A stretch of 64,000 nucleotides of DNA from Onthophagus taurus (Eukaryota > Arthropoda > Insecta > Coleoptera > Scarabaeidae), in NCBI RefSeq assembly GCF_036711975.1, contig NC_091966.1:6331501-6395500 (forward strand). Direction: 5' to 3'. Positions 25,762-45,369 of this stretch are shown here, piece after piece; positions within the stretch are counted from its first letter, which is position 1; every line of letters begins with the position of its first letter. The translations under genes were made by a program, and so were the position numbers. Under the pieces are notes generated by a model. That model saw nothing but the letters and a program-made list of their open reading frames with translations. It searched no databases and had not been told where the DNA came from.

Positions 25762-28700
25762 ATGGCGCGTGGTATAACAAACGAAACTAAAGCAAAATTC
25801 GAAGCTCTTTTAAAAGCAGCTTTAAAAAAATCGGATTCAAAATCGACTCAAAACCTAATCGAAAAATCACCAGATCACGGTGAAGACAATAAAGTGTTTG
25901 AAGAAACCTTAAAACACGAAGAAGAAGGAGCAAACAATTTTATTTTAAATAAATTTTTAACTGATGATTCTACTACGATTGAAGTTCAAAGACCAATTCC
26001 TAAAGTGCGAAAGAAATTGCTAAAACAACAATCGAGCGAATCCGAAAAAGGGAGCTTTCAATCTAATCACACATTTGTTATTGAAAAAGAAAGTGAGTCA
26101 AAAGATTTGAATTTAAAAGACTCCTCTCAGATTATAAGAAAGTTATCGTCGTCCTCTCAAAGCTCGCGAAAAACCTACGATGTTAACAAAGAAGAAATTG
26201 GAGATATTCTTGTACATGACAGAAAGGAAGCGATTCAGGTCTTAAAAATAAACACTAATAATCGTACTGCTTCATCTATTTCTAACACAGAATACGAAGG
26301 AATCGAATTAAACGAATTGGGAAATAATGAAATTTTTAGTGAAGTTGAGAAAAGTGATAAAGACGATGAAAAGACGAGCATACGATATGTAAATGAGAAG
26401 AAAAAGAAAATTAAGAAAAAAAAGAAAGAAATTATAGAAGAATCTAGTCAAAATGTTGTTGAGATCACAATCCATAAAACGAGCCGATTAAAATTAAACA
26501 AGTTAATTCATCCAATTGTTAAAGTCTTTGTTATAAATTTCGAAACGGGGGAGTTTGTAAAAATGCAAAATAATCTTAATCCTGAAAATATTGAAGATTT
26601 AAAAATCTCAACGCAACCTTTTTATTTACAAAAAGAAAGAAAATTAAATCCTGAATGGGAAGAAACATTAATAATAAATATTGATCATAAATTATTTACT
26701 GAAGAAAAAAATATGTTGTTATTTGAAATTGTGGATTATGATAGTTTTGAAACTCCAGAAACAGGTAATTTTTAAATTTAACAATAAAAATTATTCTTAA
26801 ACTTTGAGTACACGCGAAGTTTTAGATTATAAAAATATACAATAATGTAACACTTAATAATAATTAAAAATTGAATAATCACTAACACTGAAATATAACA
26901 ATTAGAACTAACATTAGAACTAGAAACATTCGGGTTTAGCCAAGCGTCTGTTAAGACGGCTAAACTCGAATGTATCTAGTTGTAAGTCTAGTTTTAGGTT
27001 AATGAAAATATACAACAATCTAGCGCTGAATAACAACTAAAACTAATTCTAGCATTAAAACTAACACTAGATCTAAAACTAGAATCATTCGGGTTTCGCC
27101 GTGCGTCTCTCAAGACGGCTAAACCCGATACTTTCTAGTTCTTGGTCTAGTGATAGTTTTAGTTTTGCACTATCACTAGAACTAATACAAGACCTAGAAC
27201 TAGAATCATTTGGGTTTAGCCGTCTTGAAAGACGTGCGGCTAAATCTGAATGTTTCTAGATCTAGGTCTAGTGTTAATTCTAGTTTTGCACTAGCACTGT
27301 CACTAAAACTAACATAAGACCTAGAACTAGCACCATTCGGGTTTAGCCGTCTTAAGAGACGTGCGGCTAAATCCGAATGTTTCTAGATCTAGGTCTAGTG
27401 TTAGTTCTAGTTTTGCACTAGCACTGTCACTAAAACTAACATAAGACCTAGAACTAGAATCATTTGGATTTAGCCATCTTAAGAGACGTGCAGCTACATC
27501 CGAATGTTTCTAGTTCTAGGTCTAGTGTTAGTTCTAGTTTTGCACTATCACTAGAACTAACACAAAACCTAGAACTAGAATCATTTGGGTTTATCCGTCA
27601 TGAAAGACCTGCGACTAAATCCGAATGTTTCTAGATCTAGGTCTAGTGTTAGTTCTAGTTTTGCACTAACACTGTCACTAAAACTAACATAAGACCTAGA
27701 TCTAGAACATTCGGGTTTAGCCGTTCGTCTGAAGACGCGTGTGTATTGAAAAGTTAATTTTCTCTCAATTTCAGATATATTATTAAATTGGCATCATATT
27801 GCATGGGGATTTCTAAAAATCGTAGCAGGAGATGGAAGTTTTAATATAAACAAAACGTTACGACTTCAACTTTACAAACCAGGTAATACAAAAAAAGGAA
27901 GTTTTTGCCCTGTTTATGACTGGTGGAAACAACAAAGAAATAAATATCCATCGACACTATACGTTACTATAAAAGAAAATAACACGACTATTACAGATGC
28001 AATAAAAAATTTAAAAAACAACATAGATAACGAATTCAAACATCAAGAACAATCAAGTAATGTTAATGAATATGATAACAAAGATTTATTAAATTCAGAA
28101 CTTAAAGAAAATGAAAAAGAAAAAGTTAACGAGATATTAACAAATTTGCAAGAAAAAACGTTTAAATTGCCGAATAAATTACACAGTGAATTAGAAAGTG
28201 GTGATGAAGGATGTTTTGCTTTAAAATTTGGAAACACTGGGAAATATTTAGTTTGTTCTATTCTTTCCAAAGAAACATACTTTTTAGTTGTATATTTCCT
28301 CCCAAATTTAGACGAATATTTCAAATTAAGCTCACATCAAGACTTAATTTACAACATAACTTTTTCGAAAAATGACGATTTAATCCTCGCATCATCAGCC
28401 GATGGAACTGTATCAATATGGGACTTAAATAAAGTTAAATTTATACAGGTTCTTATTAACACTTTATTATATAAAAATACTTTATTAAATAAATTTATTT
28501 AAGATGTTACCTCATCCTTCGTTTGTGTATTGGTGCGAAATCGGTCAAAATTTCATCGCGACCGGTTGTTACGATAAAATAATTCGAATATGGCGATTAA
28601 TCGGGGATTTAACGTGGGAATTGTATCAAGAGTTAGAAGGACATGATGGATACATAACTTGTATATGCATCAATTCAAAATCTACCTGTATTTATAGTTC

Positions 28701-31700
28701 GGATTCTTTGGGGAATATAAATTGTTGGGAAAAAGGCGTCAAAGAAAATTTTAATTTATACAAGTTCGAAATGTATTATTTATTTAACAAAATTTTATAT
28801 TAAATTTGTTTTAGGGAAATCGTCCTGGTGGAACTTAAAAATACGGTTATAAATCAAATTCTATTACATAAACGAGAAAAGAAATTAATTGTGCATGCTA
28901 GAGATAACATATTGAGGATTTTAGATATGAAAAGTGGGTGTGTTATAAATTGGTTGGAGGGTGGTGTAAATAATAGGTAATAATTATTTAAAATAATAAC
29001 AAAAATAAAAACATGGATTACTCGTTATAGTATTACTACTCTTATTGTGAAATGAATTATCACTTTCTAAGTATTTTTATACTGTGGTCAGTTAGTTTCG
29101 CAAAGTTTAAAAGTTTTTTTTTATATTATGCATAGCACAATTGTAAACCTAGTAAATACATACTAATTAGTTACTTATTTTTAACACCAAATTAAACTAG
29201 ATAATCTTTTGCAGCTCTTCCCAGTGGTTCAGTCTGCTTTACCCATAATATAGCTAAATATTGTCATATTTTTACCGTTTTAAGACCAAAACACAAAAAC
29301 GCGCACACTGCAATACGCGGAACACACGTTTAGGGTATTATTGTTTTTGTTATAATTCGCGTTTGAATCGACTAGGGCACTAGGTCACTAAATCGAACGG
29401 CTTCATCCTCTGAAGGCGACGCAGGACATCCTCGTTGTCGAGAAGCTGGATGGCCTCGATGTTGGGATGATCGTGCATTCTCTTCTCATGTTTAGATGCG
29501 AATGATGCAATTTCTAATGACACCAATGCTACTTTCAAGTCGGGATGGATGTCGGTGTTTCTTGTATACCAGGGTGCATTCACTATGCACCTTAGTACTT
29601 TGTTCTGGAATCTTTGAATCAGACAAATTCATGCATTTGTCTTGCAGGTACAACCCCACAGTTGGATTCCGTATGTCCATTTTGGTTTTAATACTTGCTT
29701 GTATATTAGCAACTTGTTACATAATGATAGCGTTGATTTTCTGCCAATAAGCAAAAAGGTGTCTAAATTTGATATCAAGTTCCTTACGTTTTTTTTCGAC
29801 GTGAGCTTTCCATTTGAGTTTGGCATTTGTGTATTCTGGGACATAGTTTACTTTCTTGTAAGTAAAGTTTATATATGTCCATTTATATGTATTTAGTTTT
29901 ATTAGCCATCGTTTGGTCCAGTTTTCTATTGAATTTAAGGCCAATTGTAACTTATTTGCTGCAACTACTTCATTTTCTGCAACAGCTAAAATCGCTGGTC
30001 ATCTGCGAATGTAGCTGTTAAAGTTTCTGGTACCTGAGGAAGATCGAATATGTAGAGTAAGTACATTGTTGGGCCAAGCACACTTCCTTGAGGAACTCCG
30101 GCTCGCATTTCATGTAATGGTGAATAAGCGTTTTCGTATTTTATTCTAAAATATCAATCAGAAAGATACGATTTTAATAGTTGACTATACGTTGATGGTA
30201 GTATTTGGTCTAGTTTGTAATTTAAACCATCTAATCAGACTTTGTCGAAAGTTTGTGCAACATCCACAAATACGGCGGAGCAGACTTTATTTTCTTCCAT
30301 TGCTATTTCGATAGTATTCGTTATTCTATGCATTTGGTCTATTGTTGCATGTTTATTCCGAAACCCAAATTGATGTGTTGATATGAGGGCTTTTTCTTCT
30401 ATGACAGGTTTTACTTTTTTAATAGTAATTTTTTAAGCAGTTTTGATAGTAAGGGTAATAATGAGATTGGCCTATATGACAGGGTTTGGTATCATTATTA
30501 TTTCAGCAACTTTCCATATGCTTGGGAAGTATTTCTGTTTAAAAGTAGCATTAATTATGTGTAATAGTTTTGTAATCGCCCGTTTTGGTAGATGTTTCAA
30601 TGTTTCTCCATTAATTAGGTTATAACCTACTAATTTCTTTATATTTAGTTTTTGTATTTCATAATACAGTTCTCTCATTCTTACACATGGTATATTACTC
30701 TGCTGATCACTTTGAATTACGTTAGGGACACTATTTAGCATAGTTGTTGGACTGTCTGATGTAAAAGTTTCTTTCAGATGTTCAGCAAACAAATTAACTC
30801 TTAGCCCAATTTCCATTATTATTTCGAATTGGAGGTGTATGTGTTTTTGGAACTTTAAGCTTTCTTGTTGCATTCCACAGAGGCAATAATTTTGAATTTC
30901 TTGCTTTCCGTTTTTCTGCAATTTTGTCTCTAATGAATTTACGATAAATATTAGATTTTGGTGTTAAAATTGGTGTTGAGTTTTTGTATGTCTTTTAAGA
31001 ACTTTTCATTGTCAATGTCTTTGTTTGTTTTCATAAGAGCATTCAGATGAATTTTATTATCTAATGTTTGTTGAAATAGATTCCAATTAGTGAATTTATT
31101 AGTTAGTGATAAAAAAGGTTCTTTGTTACATACTTTGTTATTTAGAGTAATAATTACTGATGAGTGATCTGAATCCAGTCCTAACTCTTCTTCTATGTTT
31201 ACGAAGTTAAGCGATTTTACTTCTATTTGTTGGCCAGTAAGTTGGCTTTAAAGTAATCGATTATGGATCAAAATTCATCTGGGTCTTGTTTGATTAACAA
31301 TTTGCTTACCAGTTTCAGATTAATATTAAGAACTGAATTAGTCAAAAGATCCACATCTTAACTTGATTAACTTGAAGGGCCGATTAAGAATTCAGTCAAC
31401 TGATTCTGATATATTGGGGATATTTATGATCACCCCAATGACGCTTTGTATGATCCATACTGGATTTCGAAAATATGCCTAATTAGCAAGCTAGTGTGTT
31501 GTTGTGTCTCCACTCCTGGTGGTGCCCAAAATCTCTGGCTTTCCGAAACTTACCCGTCGAGTCATCGGAGGAATGTCAGGGGATCGCTAGCTGGCATCGT
31601 TTATGGTTAGAACTAGAACAGTATCTGATCTCCTTCGAACCTCTAACGTCTTCTTATGAATGCCCTCATCCGTTCCTAATAATTATTTCCTCGAACTTTC

Positions 31701-33293
31701 AAAAACCAACAGAATTTAACCGAGGTTCTATTCCATTATTCCATGCACGCACTATTCAGGCAATGTTGGGATTGAAATTGGACCAACCCAAAGAGCTAAG
31801 GCAACCAATTGCTCTTCAATTGATACTCGTTAAATGGTTTAGAGTGTATTCATTCCGATTACAGGGCCTTGGATGATACCAATGGGTAATTTGTGTTCCT
31901 GCTGCTTTCCTTGGATTCTCCCTTACAGCCATCCACTTTAGGATAGTTGATCAATTCATTTGAAAGATATGTTGCCAGTACGATCAACAAAAATCACCAC
32001 AAATTAGTTTTAATATAAAAAAAACACTCTGCATGAATTAGCGCTGTAATTACCAGTTTTCAATTAAATGTGAGTATGAGCACACTATAACTGATTTTGA
32101 TGAGCTTAATTAAGGCGAAAGCTCATCCTTGCCAGTCTTTGAAACTAGAACAAGAATGTTGCGATCTTTAATATAATTCATACAATAATAAATGGTCGTT
32201 CATGTCAACGAGTATAACTACTTTGTTGCATGTACCTATTAATTGCTCAAAATCCTTTATTGTAAGTGTGCTGCGTGGGTTACAAGAAATATGTGGTTAT
32301 ATGCAAGTTCTAATTTCATTTTCTTAATCAACAATATATCTGTAGGAATTAGTTTAGTCACAACTTTGGCGATTTCAATAAATTCCGAGCTAATGGTTGG
32401 TGGTGTAACAGTGGTTGGCGAAAGATTTATGGTTGTATTTTGGGCTTGTGTTATAGTTAGCTGTTAGGCCATTATTAGCAGTTCTTGCATTATTAGATGG
32501 TTTTGTACTTTCTAACATTTGCTCTGATGTTGTTCTTGTTGCTAGTTCTTGTAATTTTGTAAGTTTTTGGATAACAACGCCGATCTCGATTTGCATATGT
32601 AGATCATCGAACACACAAGCTTTTTGTGCTTTTCCTTTCTTGTATGTACAGGGTGTGACCTCCAAAAGTCATCATACCGCATAGATATATGATTTTGAAA
32701 TTGATAGTTGACAAACTGAATGTTGCATGAACACAATCAGTAATTCCAATAAACATTCTAATAATAACTAATTCAAAAACACTTTCAATATTGCTCATCA
32801 AATGGCAGAACTATTGATCAGCTCATCAAATTACCTTTAAAAGTTTGTGTAAATTTGTAAAATCCTTTTTGTTTTTAGAGTAAGAACAATTTGTTGTTTT
32901 TCACAATGTAACTCATACATATTTTGTGGATCAGAATCAGGAAATATAAATGTTTGGAACATAGACACCGGTAAACTATCAGCGATTTATCATCCATATA
33001 AAAAGTTCTCCACAAACACCTTAACCATACACACTTTGGATTTTTGTTCAAAATCAAAAATATTAGCTTTCGCTCATTTTGGGCGAAAAATACCAATTAT
33101 GATATACTGCTTCGATCCAATAACGACTGATATTGATTTAGAAGTTTTTGATGTCCAAAGAAAATGGAGAAATGCAATCAATACTGTTGGTGGAAATCCT
33201 AGGAAAACAAGATCGGCGGAGGTTGGACAAAATGAATCTAAATGTGTTAATTTAAAGGAAATTTTAGATAAAATCGATAGAATTATTACTTAA
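25762..33293 (+). CDS. AHI1: Jouberin (AHI1) orthologue, C2-like domain plus WD40 propeller
   Basis: Exons 25762..26764, 27775..28448, 28504..28772 (or ..28763), 28815..28976 and 32879..33293 join in phase to about 840 aa. The N-terminus (residues 1-240) is charged, low-complexity, with a KKKKKIKKKKKE tract. A C2-like region follows (LIHPIVKVFVINFETGEF, then PEWEETLIINIDH, WHHIAWGFLKIVAGDG and YPSTLYVTI), then WD40 blades (SHQDLIYNITFSKNDD and SADGTVSIWDL; MLPHPSFVYWCE, TGCYDKIIRIWRL; FCGSESGNINVWNIDTG). The LPHPSFVY phrase and the YPSTLYVT block are jouberin-specific in my memory of the vertebrate protein. Jouberin acts at the ciliary transition zone. The C-terminal SH3 domain of vertebrate AHI1 is absent, as the frame stops at 33291. 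Intron 1 carries satellite A and intron 4 a Jockey copy. Two phase-compatible donors exist for exon 3. Stop codons of this gene and WDR13 are 55 bp apart. Confidence 0.88.
26885..27735. repeat. Palindromic satellite A, second array (AHI1 intron 1)
   Basis: Six to seven units of the same family as 1190-2225: GTTTAGCCGTCTT hairpins flanked by CTAGAACTAGAA and TTCTAGTTCTAG tracts, spaced about 120-125 bp. It ends about 40 bp before the acceptor of AHI1 exon 2. Confidence 0.9.
29300..31260 (-). mobile_element. Jockey-type non-LTR retrotransposon, degraded, in AHI1 intron 4
   Basis: On the minus strand, from 31260 down: end of the endonuclease (DSDHSSVIITL), RT blocks (LINGETLKHLPKRAITKLLH, FPSIWKVAEIIMIPNP), QTFDKV, GVPQGSVLGPTMYLLYI (interrupted), FADD-like box, then the C-terminal region (WTKRWLIKLNTYK, GLYLQDKCMN, MNAPWYTRNTDIHPDL). 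Stops and frameshifts throughout. 5' end truncated inside the endonuclease. Confidence 0.85.
31261..32660. other. Intron sequence, no assignable gene
   Basis: Lies within AHI1 intron 4. A 126-codon plus-strand frame at 31496-31876 and a 92-codon minus-strand frame at 32390-32665 show no recognised domain; the latter is Asn/Thr-rich and could be a retroelement ORF1 remnant. Confidence 0.4.
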
Positions 33294-33348
33294 ATGCAAG
33301 AATATATTTTAGAATTATAATAAATGAGATAGAATAAATAAGTTTTTT

Positions 33349-39830
<6,482 letters not shown>

Positions 39831-40012
39831 TTTTCACCGTTAATAATAAATAATTTAAGATATTAATCGTTCCATAGTATTTTATTTTTAATTTACACGT
39901 GTTATTTACACCTATTGACGTAAGACAGCTGTTAGTGTGTTAAAAGAGTTGCCGCATATTTAGGGACTTTATTATAGATTTCCAAGAAACTTTAACATTA
40001 AATTTAAAAATA

Positions 40013-43000
40013 TTAATTAATAATATTAACAGAGGAAGTTGATCTAAAAGAATCCACACTCCTATGTTTTATTTTTAACACTTCCACGTTTTCTTCTTTT
40101 AAATGGACGAGGACAATATCATATTTTGACTGCCAAAATCTAATTTCTCTTTTAATTGCAAAACTGCGAATCAAGCAATGATGTTTACATCTTTGCACAT
40201 TCGTTCGATATTTTAGGTCGCGTGTTGGATCAAAAAAAGCTCTGGTATGTCGTTTTCTTTTAGCGGGTGGGCCCCATTCTTTTGTAGAATCCAAAAGACT
40301 CTTGTTAATTCTCATGTAATATCGTAAAAGCATCACACATATTCCAGCGGGAATCGGCCATAATAATCCACAATACAAAGCTATAGATCCCTTATCCGCA
40401 ATTAATCGTTGATCATAAAGAAGCTTTAGCAAAATCTAATGTTGATGTTTAAGAAATTAATAATTAGTTTAAATTTTGTAAGTAATTAATTTACGCAAAA
40501 AACAATCGTTCCTAATTTTAATCCAATTATCCAAGAAGAGCTTAACTTTTCACCAAATGTAAAATGATAATCATCGGTGAGCTTATGAATGGAATAACAA
40601 AACATTCCAATCCAAGCTGCAAGCAATTGAGTTGCTATTATAGCCGGGAAAGTGTATCCTACATAACTCCTAAAAATGTAAGAAGAATATCATAAATAGT
40701 TTTTGTTTTAGAAGATAAATACCAATAAGCATCCATAAAATTTGGTCGTAACATATTTATATTGAACCCACAAACAACTCCAAAAATTATGAAACCTACT
40801 ATGGCCCTGTATTTATTGACCAGACGTAATTCTTCTGCCATTGCTTCAATTGCATTAGTTACAACGCACATACTAAGAAACAAATTCCAAATAATTATGA
40901 TTAAGAAATAAAGAATAAGTATTGTATATCCCCCAGTACACCAAGATAAAACATCTGGTAGCATAACAAAGAACAAATAATCACCTAAAATTAAAAATAC
41001 TTTTTTGAAAAACACTGATTAATAAAAAAAATTTTTGATTACCTCTAACCATCACACAAACATCATCTTCTATTTTATAATGATTTTCTATAAATTTGCC
41101 CGTTATGGATGCCCAAACAACACTCATCGCACCCCATACAATTTTACAAGTGAATATAATAACTGTATCAGTTGTAGAGCTTACAAGAGGTAAAGAAAGT
41201 GCACTCAAAGCTATAACATCACCAGGAACTTCATTATATAGATAATGCTCAACAAAATCTAACCACATCTAAAAATAGTAGATATGTATACTTACTACTT
41301 ACTTTGTCCCACATAAAATGCAACATGTCAATTTAATTTGGCATTACAGTAAAACCTCGATAATAATAATACTTTATTGGTGATAGCATCAATAAGTGAT
41401 TTTCACAGGTCATAAAAGAAAATAATACAATAAACATAAAATGCAGTTTACAATAATGGTAGTACACTAAAGGTAGTAATAAGTAACAACAGGTAAGTAA
41501 AAGAACAAAAAAAGAAGAAAAAGGCTTCTGGGAGGCGACACACACAAGTCATCAAAATCATTGATCAAAAACTCCTGAACAGTATAAAAGGCCTTCGCCA
41601 CTAAATAATTTTTCATTTTGTTTGAAATTGTTACTCTCTAGCAATCTTATGTATTTCGGAAAGACATTGTAGAAGTTTATGCCAAAATAATTGACGCCAT
41701 CCCTGCCCCTTGCCGTTCGAGAATAGTCCGTAATTAAGGTATCACCCGCCCTAGTGTGTTAATTATGATAAGTATTAAGAGTTTTAAATTTGGAGATATT
41801 ACCCTTGATATATAAGAGACAATGGAGAATGTAAAGCGAAGGGAAAGTCATTATCTTATAATCAATGAAATTGGGTCTACAACAGTCCAGAAAACCTAGA
41901 CCGGCCATAACTCTAACACATCTTCGCTGCACACCAAAAACACGATCCACATGGGCGGAGTGACCAACCAGTCACCTTGACAGGAAATGGCTAGGTGATC
42001 AGAAATGGACGGATCGATACATTAACCAAAAACAGAGTTGGATCAAAGTTGGTAAATATGTTGTCTAGACATGAAGTTTCACGGGTACAATCATTAACAC
42101 ATTTGTGCAGACCATAAGATTCGCACAGGTTGCACAAACTCTGAGCCTCTCTATTATCTAGCTCAAAGCGTACATTAAAGTCACCAGTAATTATAATAAT
42201 GCGTGTGTATGAAAACTTTGACAGCGTATCGTTTATTTTACTTAGAAACATCTGAAAATCGCCGAGCGGTATTCTATACACAGTTAAGAGTTGTACCGCC
42301 TGATAATCGACGCCTGCAATCTCAAAATTTATTTCGTTGAAAAGATTGACTACGACCCACTTTTACCACCTCTTGATAAATTTATCCGATAGATAAATCC
42401 TGCTCTTAGGTTCATTACTACCATCTTTTAGTTAAATTTATCTTATAGATAAACCCATCTACTAGCCAATCAGAGCGCGTAAAATAGCCGTAACCGTAGT
42501 AATAATCCCTTAGATATCTTAGCCAGAAGATGGTAGTAACAAGCCTTAGCCAATGAGAGCGCTTAAAACCGCCGTAACCATGGCAACTATCCTCTAGATC
42601 AGCGGTTCTCAAACTTATATCCTTGCGTACCACTAAGGCTATTTTAAAAATCAGGTAGTACCACTGAACAAAAAAAAAACAATAATGATAATACAAATAT
42701 AAACTGTTTTGCGTACCACTTGAGAACTTCTCGCGTACCATCAGTGGTACGCGTACCATAGTTTGAGAACCACTGCTCTAGATAGTTTATCAGGAGTATG
42801 GTAAAAGTGGGCCTAAATCAAACGGCAAGGGGTAAACAGCAGGTGCAAGGTCCTCTTTAATGTAAACAGCAGATTCGCCACGCTTATGTTCGGAACGGCA
42901 GAAGTGGGATACACACGAGTAATCGTGAAATTTTAAATTACAAATCTCAGGAGCCCTCAACCAATGTTCATTCAAACATAACACCTCAAAACTATTGCTC

Positions 43001-45279
43001 ATTAAGTAAGATTCGAATTCGTTAATTTTTTTACCAGACCCTGCATATTATAATGTAAAAGTCTAAACGTGTGTCGCCCCCCAGAAGTTAGATTAAGACA
43101 ACGATATAACGGATCAATAAAAATATACAACAATCTAGCGCTGAATAACAAATAAAACTAGACTAACTGAACTCACTAGAACTAATACCAGACCTGGAAC
43201 TAGAAATTTCCGTTTAGCCATGCGTCTCTTAAGACGGCTAAACCTGAATGTTTCTACTTCTAGGTCTCATGTTAGTTCTAGTAACAATGGTAGATAAGAT
43301 AGAGATCATAAGATGTCACTATGTTGCATATTTTTATGACACTAAAACTAGAACTAACACTAGACCTAGAACTAGAAACATTCGGGTCGTCTGAAGACGC
43401 ACGGCTAAACCCGATACTTTCTAGTTCTATTTATTTATTTACAATTTATTGCCACAGATAAAAATACAAAATTACATAAGATACATAAGAAAAAAAACAA
43501 TTAAAAAAAAATTATAATAAGAACAAAAATATATACATAAAATCCCATTGTCGATTGTTAGTCGAGGAACTAATAAACTTATACTATAATAAACTTAATC
43601 TTAAACAGTAAGGAGTATCAGCAAATGGATCATTTTATCGCACAAGCGATCTCTGCCAAATGACCCAACAGAACAAACAAAAAATAATATTTACTGAATA
43701 TGGCAAGTAGTGATAATTAGATATTATTAACATTTATCACCAAATAAGATTAAGCAAGAAAAAGAGAAAAATAAAGAAAAGACACGAACAGAGAGAGAGA
43801 GAGAGCGGCTAAAAGAAACCAAAAGAATCTGCCGGATATCTGCCGGAGTTCTAGGTATAGTGTTAGTTCTAGATAGTAATGCTGTTAGTGTAAAACTAGA
43901 ACTAACACTAGACCTAGCACCAGAAAGTTTCGGGTTTAGCCGTGCGTCTGAAGACGTACGGCTAAATGTTACTAGTTCTAGGTCTAGTGTTAGTTCTAGT
44001 TTTAATTGTTATGCAACGCTAAACCAAGAACTAGAATCACTCCGGGTTAGCCGTGTTAAGAGACGTGCGGCTAAACCCAAATGTTTCTAGTTCTAGGTGT
44101 AACGTTAGTTCTAGATAGTAATGATGTTAGTGAAAAACTAGAACTAACACTTGACCTAGAACTAGAAAGTTTCGGATGTAGCAGTGCGTCTGTTAGTTCT
44201 AGTTTTAATTGTTATCCAGTGCTAAACCAAGAACTAGAATCATTCGGGTTTAGCCGTTTTAAGTCGGCTAAACCCAAATGTTTCTAGTTCTAGGTATAGT
44301 GTTAGTTTACATACTAATAGTGCTAGTGTAAAACTAGAACTATCATTAGACCTAGAACTAGAATCATTCGGATTTAGCCGCACGTCTCTACAGACGGAAA
44401 CTCAGAGTTATCATAAGGACGTTACCTTTTTCCAAACAAAACTTTTCCTTCGCAAAACTACCGAATGCCTGTACTAGATTATGCTATGTTACATTTTATG
44501 TGGGACAGTGCAAGTGCGTAGTAGTTTCATAACTATGGTTTGCATTCATATATAGCAAGTTACATGAATAATTAAATGTCAAATTATTATTTAAAATTAA
44601 ATTACCTCAGAATTTAAAATATTTGATAAACTCGCTTCCATTTCGTCCATAACTTCATAACCCGGACTTAAAGCAATAGTCAAAATAACCGCTGGTATTA
44701 CGGTGATAAGAAATATAATGTCAACGATCCAAAATAATTTTCGAAAATTCCTCAATCCAATTAACATGAATAAATATAAAATTACCCACACAATCGCCAC
44801 AGCAATTGACCAATGAAGCAATAGATTGTAATGTAACGGTTCTTCTTCGTACCCTTCTTCAAGCACGAAGGACATGTAATAATCTAAAGAGGCAAACTTG
44901 GCGGAACTTTCAGTCAAATTTCTTTTACCGCAATCTTTTGTCCGACAGCACTTCCCACTATGCAAAAATTTTGCCTTAGGATCGGTAAGCGCTATACAAT
45001 CTTTATTTGCCCTGGGAAAATTACAATCTTTCCATGGTACATCACCGTTCGTAATCAAAATGTATAAATAATACATGGCAAGTCCAATAAAACTGATATT
45101 AAATGTTTCCGCAAATAATTTAGTTAGTGCGATGGAATATCCTAATCCTTTCATTAGCGGTACGCAATCCCAGAAACGTATGTATGATCGTCTTGAATAC
45201 GATGCCAGAATCATGTACGCCATAAATAAGGGACTAGAAATTAGTATTTGAACTACTACAAAAGTTATAATAACCATAA
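40013..45279 (-). CDS. SLC6-like transporter paralogue, N-terminally incomplete
   Basis: Exons in transcript order: 44606..45279, 41043..41268, 40723..40984, 40495..40669, 40013..40435. Phases agree throughout. From the first Met (45277) this gives 585 aa. The first exon opens at an acceptor (CCTTTTAG) with two bases before ATG, so an upstream exon existed or is unseen. Blocks: RFWDCVPLMKGLGYSIALTK (TM3 side of SLC6), ISFIGLAMYYLYILI, a Cys-rich extracellular loop (CNFPRANKDC then CCRTKDC), HWSIAVAIVWVILYLFMLIG (TM4-5), LPDVLSWCTGGYTILILYFL (TM8), YRAIVGFIIFGVVC, and the C-terminal EWGPPAKRKR. SLC6 proteins are Na+/Cl- coupled amine or amino-acid transporters. TM1, which carries the sodium site, has no exon here. 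Exon lengths 674 and 226 equal those of the plus-strand paralogue at 51 kb, proving shared ancestry. Could be a pseudogene or a truncated product. Confidence 0.72.
42353..42813. mobile_element. TA-flanked MITE inserted in the retrotransposon endonuclease
   Basis: Ends GACCCACTTTTACCA and TGGTAAAAGTGGGCC are inverted repeats, with further complementarity through TTGATAAA and TTTATCAG. TA flanks both sides (42351-42352, 42814-42815). Taking out the element with one TA leaves the endonuclease reading frame continuous across the site, which fixes the boundaries. Confidence 0.85.
42600..42775. mobile_element. hAT-like MITE nested inside the TA MITE
   Basis: 176 bp with ends CAGCGGTTCTCAAACTT and AGTTTGAGAACCACTG, a widespread hAT terminal repeat. 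The 8-bp duplication CTCTAGAT lies at 42592-42599 and 42776-42783. Confidence 0.9.
43140..44400. repeat. Palindromic satellite A, third array, split by an insertion
   Basis: Units with CTAGAACTAACACTAGACCT, GTTTAGCCG and CGGCTAAA hairpins, as at 1190 and 26885. An unrelated AT-rich stretch (about 43432-43850, beginning TTTATTTATTTACAATTTAT and ending in a GA run) interrupts the array, probably the 3' end of a retroelement. Unit spacing is less regular than in the first array. Confidence 0.87.
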
Positions 45280-45357
45280 CTAAAAGGAAAATATATGATA
45301 GTGTTATTGAATTTATAGAATAACTTGTGGGAAATGGAACGATTTTTAAGTTGAGTG

Positions 45358-45369
45358 GTATTTATATGG
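45358..45369 (-). promoter_or_regulatory. Possible TATA box upstream of the SLC6-like gene
   Basis: CCATATAAATAC on the minus strand lies about 85 bp upstream of ATG 45277. It could drive a short transcript starting with a small untranslated exon. Weak evidence: a single AT-rich match. Confidence 0.25.

Larger units (their letters stand above)
41350..43090 (-). mobile_element. Internally deleted non-LTR retrotransposon carrying nested MITEs
   Basis: Minus-strand endonuclease blocks: EVLCLNEHWLRAPEICNLKF (about 42995-42920), GESAVYIKED, then beyond a MITE the catalytic TGDFNVRF with DCTRETSCLDNIFTN. Almost all of the RT is deleted; only a C-terminal stub (VFGVQRRCVRVMAGLGFLDC, 41759-41950) and an AATAATAAT-type 3' tail near 41358 remain. 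Related to the copy at 2240-4790. Lies in intron 1 of the SLC6-like gene. Confidence 0.82.

Noticed and set aside
31496-31876. 126-codon plus-strand frame in AHI1 intron 4
   Set aside because: No recognisable domain; flanked by retroelement debris.
42418-42759. 113-codon minus-strand open frame
   Set aside because: Falls wholly within two nested MITEs; chance frame.
43860-44287. Two plus-strand frames with LELTLDL repeats
   Set aside because: Translation of satellite A units.
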